A DNA stretch of 14,462 nt from Lachnospiraceae bacterium UBA7480 (GTDB taxonomy: Bacteria; Bacillota; Clostridia; Lachnospirales; Lachnospiraceae), in NCBI GenBank assembly GCA_002479655.1, contig DLOQ01000007.1, forward strand, positions 1 to 14,462, in the 5' to 3' direction. A program made the position numbers and the translations under genes. Shown here piece by piece: positions 12,811-14,462 of the stretch. The notes beneath the pieces are model-generated. The model saw only the letters and a program-made list of their open reading frames with translations. It was not told where the DNA came from and searched no databases. The first letter of the stretch is position 1; every line of letters starts with the position of its first letter.

Positions 12811-14177
12811 GAAAAGAGGAACTGTTTATACCGCTTGAGAAAGATGATTTTATGACGGCGGATATCAGAAAAAACATAGAAACCGAAGTGGACAAATACA
12901 ACGCCATGCAAGGCACAGAGTCACATGACAAGATGAATATAGAAGTTTTTACCATTGCAAACATCAGTCGCGGGCTTTATATGCCGAATGAATTTGCGCG
13001 GGCTATGGGTATTTTATTATTCGCGAGAGTGGGAAGAGAAGCGACAAGGATGCCATGGAGGGCAATTTCTTATGATGCATTTGAAAGCGGCGATCTGGAA
13101 ATCTGCCGAGAGCTTGTGATTCGTTCTATCAAGGAGTCTTCCAAGTCCGATGTGGCGAATGGCAACAAAGCCTTTATCCCGCTCAGCCAAGAAAGCGCCG
13201 ACGATAATGTTGCGGATATTATGGGAATGATCACGGACGAGCTTGGCGAGCTTCCGGATGAAGATTACGAGGAACTGCTGGATGATTTTGGTGCGCTGTT
13301 GGTTCAGTGGAGAGCCTTAGAAGTCCCGAAATGCCAAGATAAGGATGCTTACGAGCTTGTATATGAGCTGGTTCAGCGCTGCTATGAGCATAAGGCATAT
13401 CGTACCGCAACAAGACTGTCGGGATTGCTGTACGTTGCCGATGAGCGCAAAAAGAAGCCTAACCTTGCCAAAACAAATCTGCTTATGGGAAAAATCATGT
13501 ACGAGTTAGGGTATATGGAAGTGGCGAAACGGTGCTTTATGTTTGCCGACGAGGATACTAAGGGCAAATGTTGGAAGGACGTTCCCGAAAAATACCGCAT
13601 ATTGCTGGAGCAGGAAACAAAGCTTGAAATAACCGAAGAAGTTCTGGAAAAACAAAAATTCATCGATGACGGTATTGCAAGCGGAAAATTCAAGGGTTAT
13701 ACCTTGAAAGAATGTCGTAAATATCGTGCCGGTGAGTTGGAAATTGAATTCCCGGACACCAAAAAGCAGGAAAAGGAGCGCAATAAAATCGTCGAAAAAG
13801 CGCTGAAAGCCTACGAAAAGCATTCGGACGGCGATGCTTCGGAAAAACTCAAAGGAATAGACGAGGCTTTCAAGGTGTTCACCGAAGAGCCGGAGGCTTA
13901 TGAGCAGGCGGCGTACCTGTATTTCATGAAAGCAAACATTTATCTTGACGAGGACGACCTTGAAAACGCTTACGACTGCATAAAAAAGGCGTACAAGTGC
14001 AAAAACGGAAACATAAACGGTATGGTTTTGCTCACCTTCGCGATAATCCTGAGCAAAATGGGAAGGTTCAACGAAGCGAACATCTACATTTTCCGCACGT
14101 TTATCCTGTTCGGCGAGGAATTTATCGCGGATAAGCTCGGCGAGGGGGCTTTGGAGGCAATAGAAGACTATCTGTAA
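12807..14177 (+). CDS. Array paralogue 2: helical TPR-like protein of unknown function
   Basis: This 456-residue protein is a close paralogue of the product at 10912. The two align without gaps to residue 111; a two-residue insertion (VANGNKAFIPL against VKKSLIPL) then explains the length difference. In the first 27 residues only eight positions match (M1, K3, L6, I8, P9, F15, R21, E25). From VDKYNA onward similarity is high, with near-identity in YEELLDDFGALLVQW, RCYEHKAYRTA and INGMVLLTFAIILSKM. A second variable patch lies around residues 300-320 (GYTLKECRKYRAGELEIEF against TYTQEEVALYHDGKLEVEF). No signal peptide, membrane helix or catalytic motif is apparent. The leader with its ribosome site is shared with the first copy. 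The stop at 14175-14177 is 14 bases before the third copy, so the two are probably co-transcribed. Confidence 0.75.
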   Translation: MGKEELFIPLEKDDFMTADIRKNIETEVDKYNAMQGTESHDKMNIEVFTIANISRGLYMPNEFARAMGILLFARVGREATRMPWRAISYDAFESGDLEICRELVIRSIKESSKSDVANGNKAFIPLSQESADDNVADIMGMITDELGELPDEDYEELLDDFGALLVQWRALEVPKCQDKDAYELVYELVQRCYEHKAYRTATRLSGLLYVADERKKKPNLAKTNLLMGKIMYELGYMEVAKRCFMFADEDTKGKCWKDVPEKYRILLEQETKLEITEEVLEKQKFIDDGIASGKFKGYTLKECRKYRAGELEIEFPDTKKQEKERNKIVEKALKAYEKHSDGDASEKLKGIDEAFKVFTEEPEAYEQAAYLYFMKANIYLDEDDLENAYDCIKKAYKCKNGNINGMVLLTFAIILSKMGRFNEANIYIFRTFILFGEEFIADKLGEGALEAIEDYL

Positions 14178-14191
14178 GAAAGGGTATTAAA

Positions 14192-14462
14192 ATGAAAAAG
14201 AAGGAAATGTTTTTCGCGATTGATGACGAATGTTTTTTGACGACCGACCTCAAAGGCACTCTGCAAAAGCACGTTGACGAATACAACGCTATGCAAAACG
14301 CGGAGCCGGACAAGCTGAGGGGAATAGTACATGAGATCTCCGCTTGGTGCCACGGACTTTATATGCCGTATGAATTCGGCGGCGATATGTCGATTTTGTT
14401 ATTCGCGATCGAGCGCAAAATTGGCAAGAAATTGGCGTGGGGAGTAAGCGCCCACTCCGCGT
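14192..14462 (+). CDS. Array paralogue 3 (partial, runs off the window)
   Basis: The frame starts at ATG 14192, preceded by AAGAAAGGG, and is still open after 90 codons at the right edge. The product begins MKKKEMFFAIDDECFL and clearly belongs to the same family: VDEYNAMQ (28-35) matches VDKYNAMQ, and GLYMPYEF (55-62) matches GLYMPNEF of the second copy. SILLFAIERKIGKKLAW replaces GILLFARVGREATRMPW. It is more distant from copies 1 and 2 than they are from each other, and its first 27 residues differ again. The array therefore has at least three members and may continue beyond the window. Confidence 0.8.
   Translation, partial: MKKKEMFFAIDDECFLTTDLKGTLQKHVDEYNAMQNAEPDKLRGIVHEISAWCHGLYMPYEFGGDMSILLFAIERKIGKKLAWGVSAHSA

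Overview
The window looks like chromosomal DNA of a low-to-mid GC Gram-positive bacterium of the Clostridia, most like a Lachnospiraceae gut species. The evidence is strong purine-rich Shine-Dalgarno sites before most genes, a GH43 glycosidase, an ECF sigma/anti-sigma pair, a VanZ-family protein, and a BlaI/M56 sensor pair. This placement is inferred from gene content and style, not from a marker gene. No rRNA, tRNA, CRISPR array or insertion sequence was seen.

Layout. (1) 1-2551 is AT-rich accessory/defence DNA. It holds the tail of an unidentified gene, a DUF1016/YhcG-type PD-(D/E)XK nuclease-like gene, a 314-base gap with a perfect hairpin and an A-rich decamer repeat, an AbiEi-type antitoxin gene, and a 44-codon stump of its AbiEii toxin partner. 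(2) 2548-5225 is more GC-rich metabolic DNA: a GH43 glycosidase, whose start codon overlaps the stop of the toxin stump, and a convergent SLC13/CitMHS-type ion transporter. (3) 5226-8787 is regulatory and envelope DNA: a leader able to form a long hairpin, an XRE regulator with two membrane helices and a zinc ribbon, an ECF sigma factor translationally coupled to a one-helix anti-sigma-like protein, a strong terminator, and a VanZ-domain membrane protein with an extra C-terminal domain. (4) 8788-10768 is a BlaI-type repressor overlapping an M56 (BlaR1-like) metallopeptidase, whose outer domain is not the penicillin-binding sensor. (5) 10769-14462 is an array of long, TPR-like paralogous genes of unknown function. 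Two are complete and a third runs off the end. An AT-rich DUF6985-like gene sits between the first two.

The most interesting reading joins regions 4 and 5. A BlaI-like operator overlaps the expected start of transcription of the blaI-like gene. A second, perfect copy (AACTACA-AA-TGTAGTT) lies just after the M56 gene, placed relative to a candidate promoter much as the first is, and faces the paralogue array. This suggests a membrane-protease/repressor switch that senses something other than a beta-lactam and controls an array of helical-repeat proteins. Their first ~27 residues differ widely while their bodies are held nearly constant. The regulatory link is inference. The operators, overlaps and paralogy can be read directly in the sequence.

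Other points worth attention: two 27-base hairpins with the same core, inside and at the end of the nuclease gene; a loss-of-toxin AbiE locus; an anti-sigma gene with a strong internal start that would make a secreted form; and a leader hairpin whose imperfect pairs are nearly all G-U in the + strand RNA.
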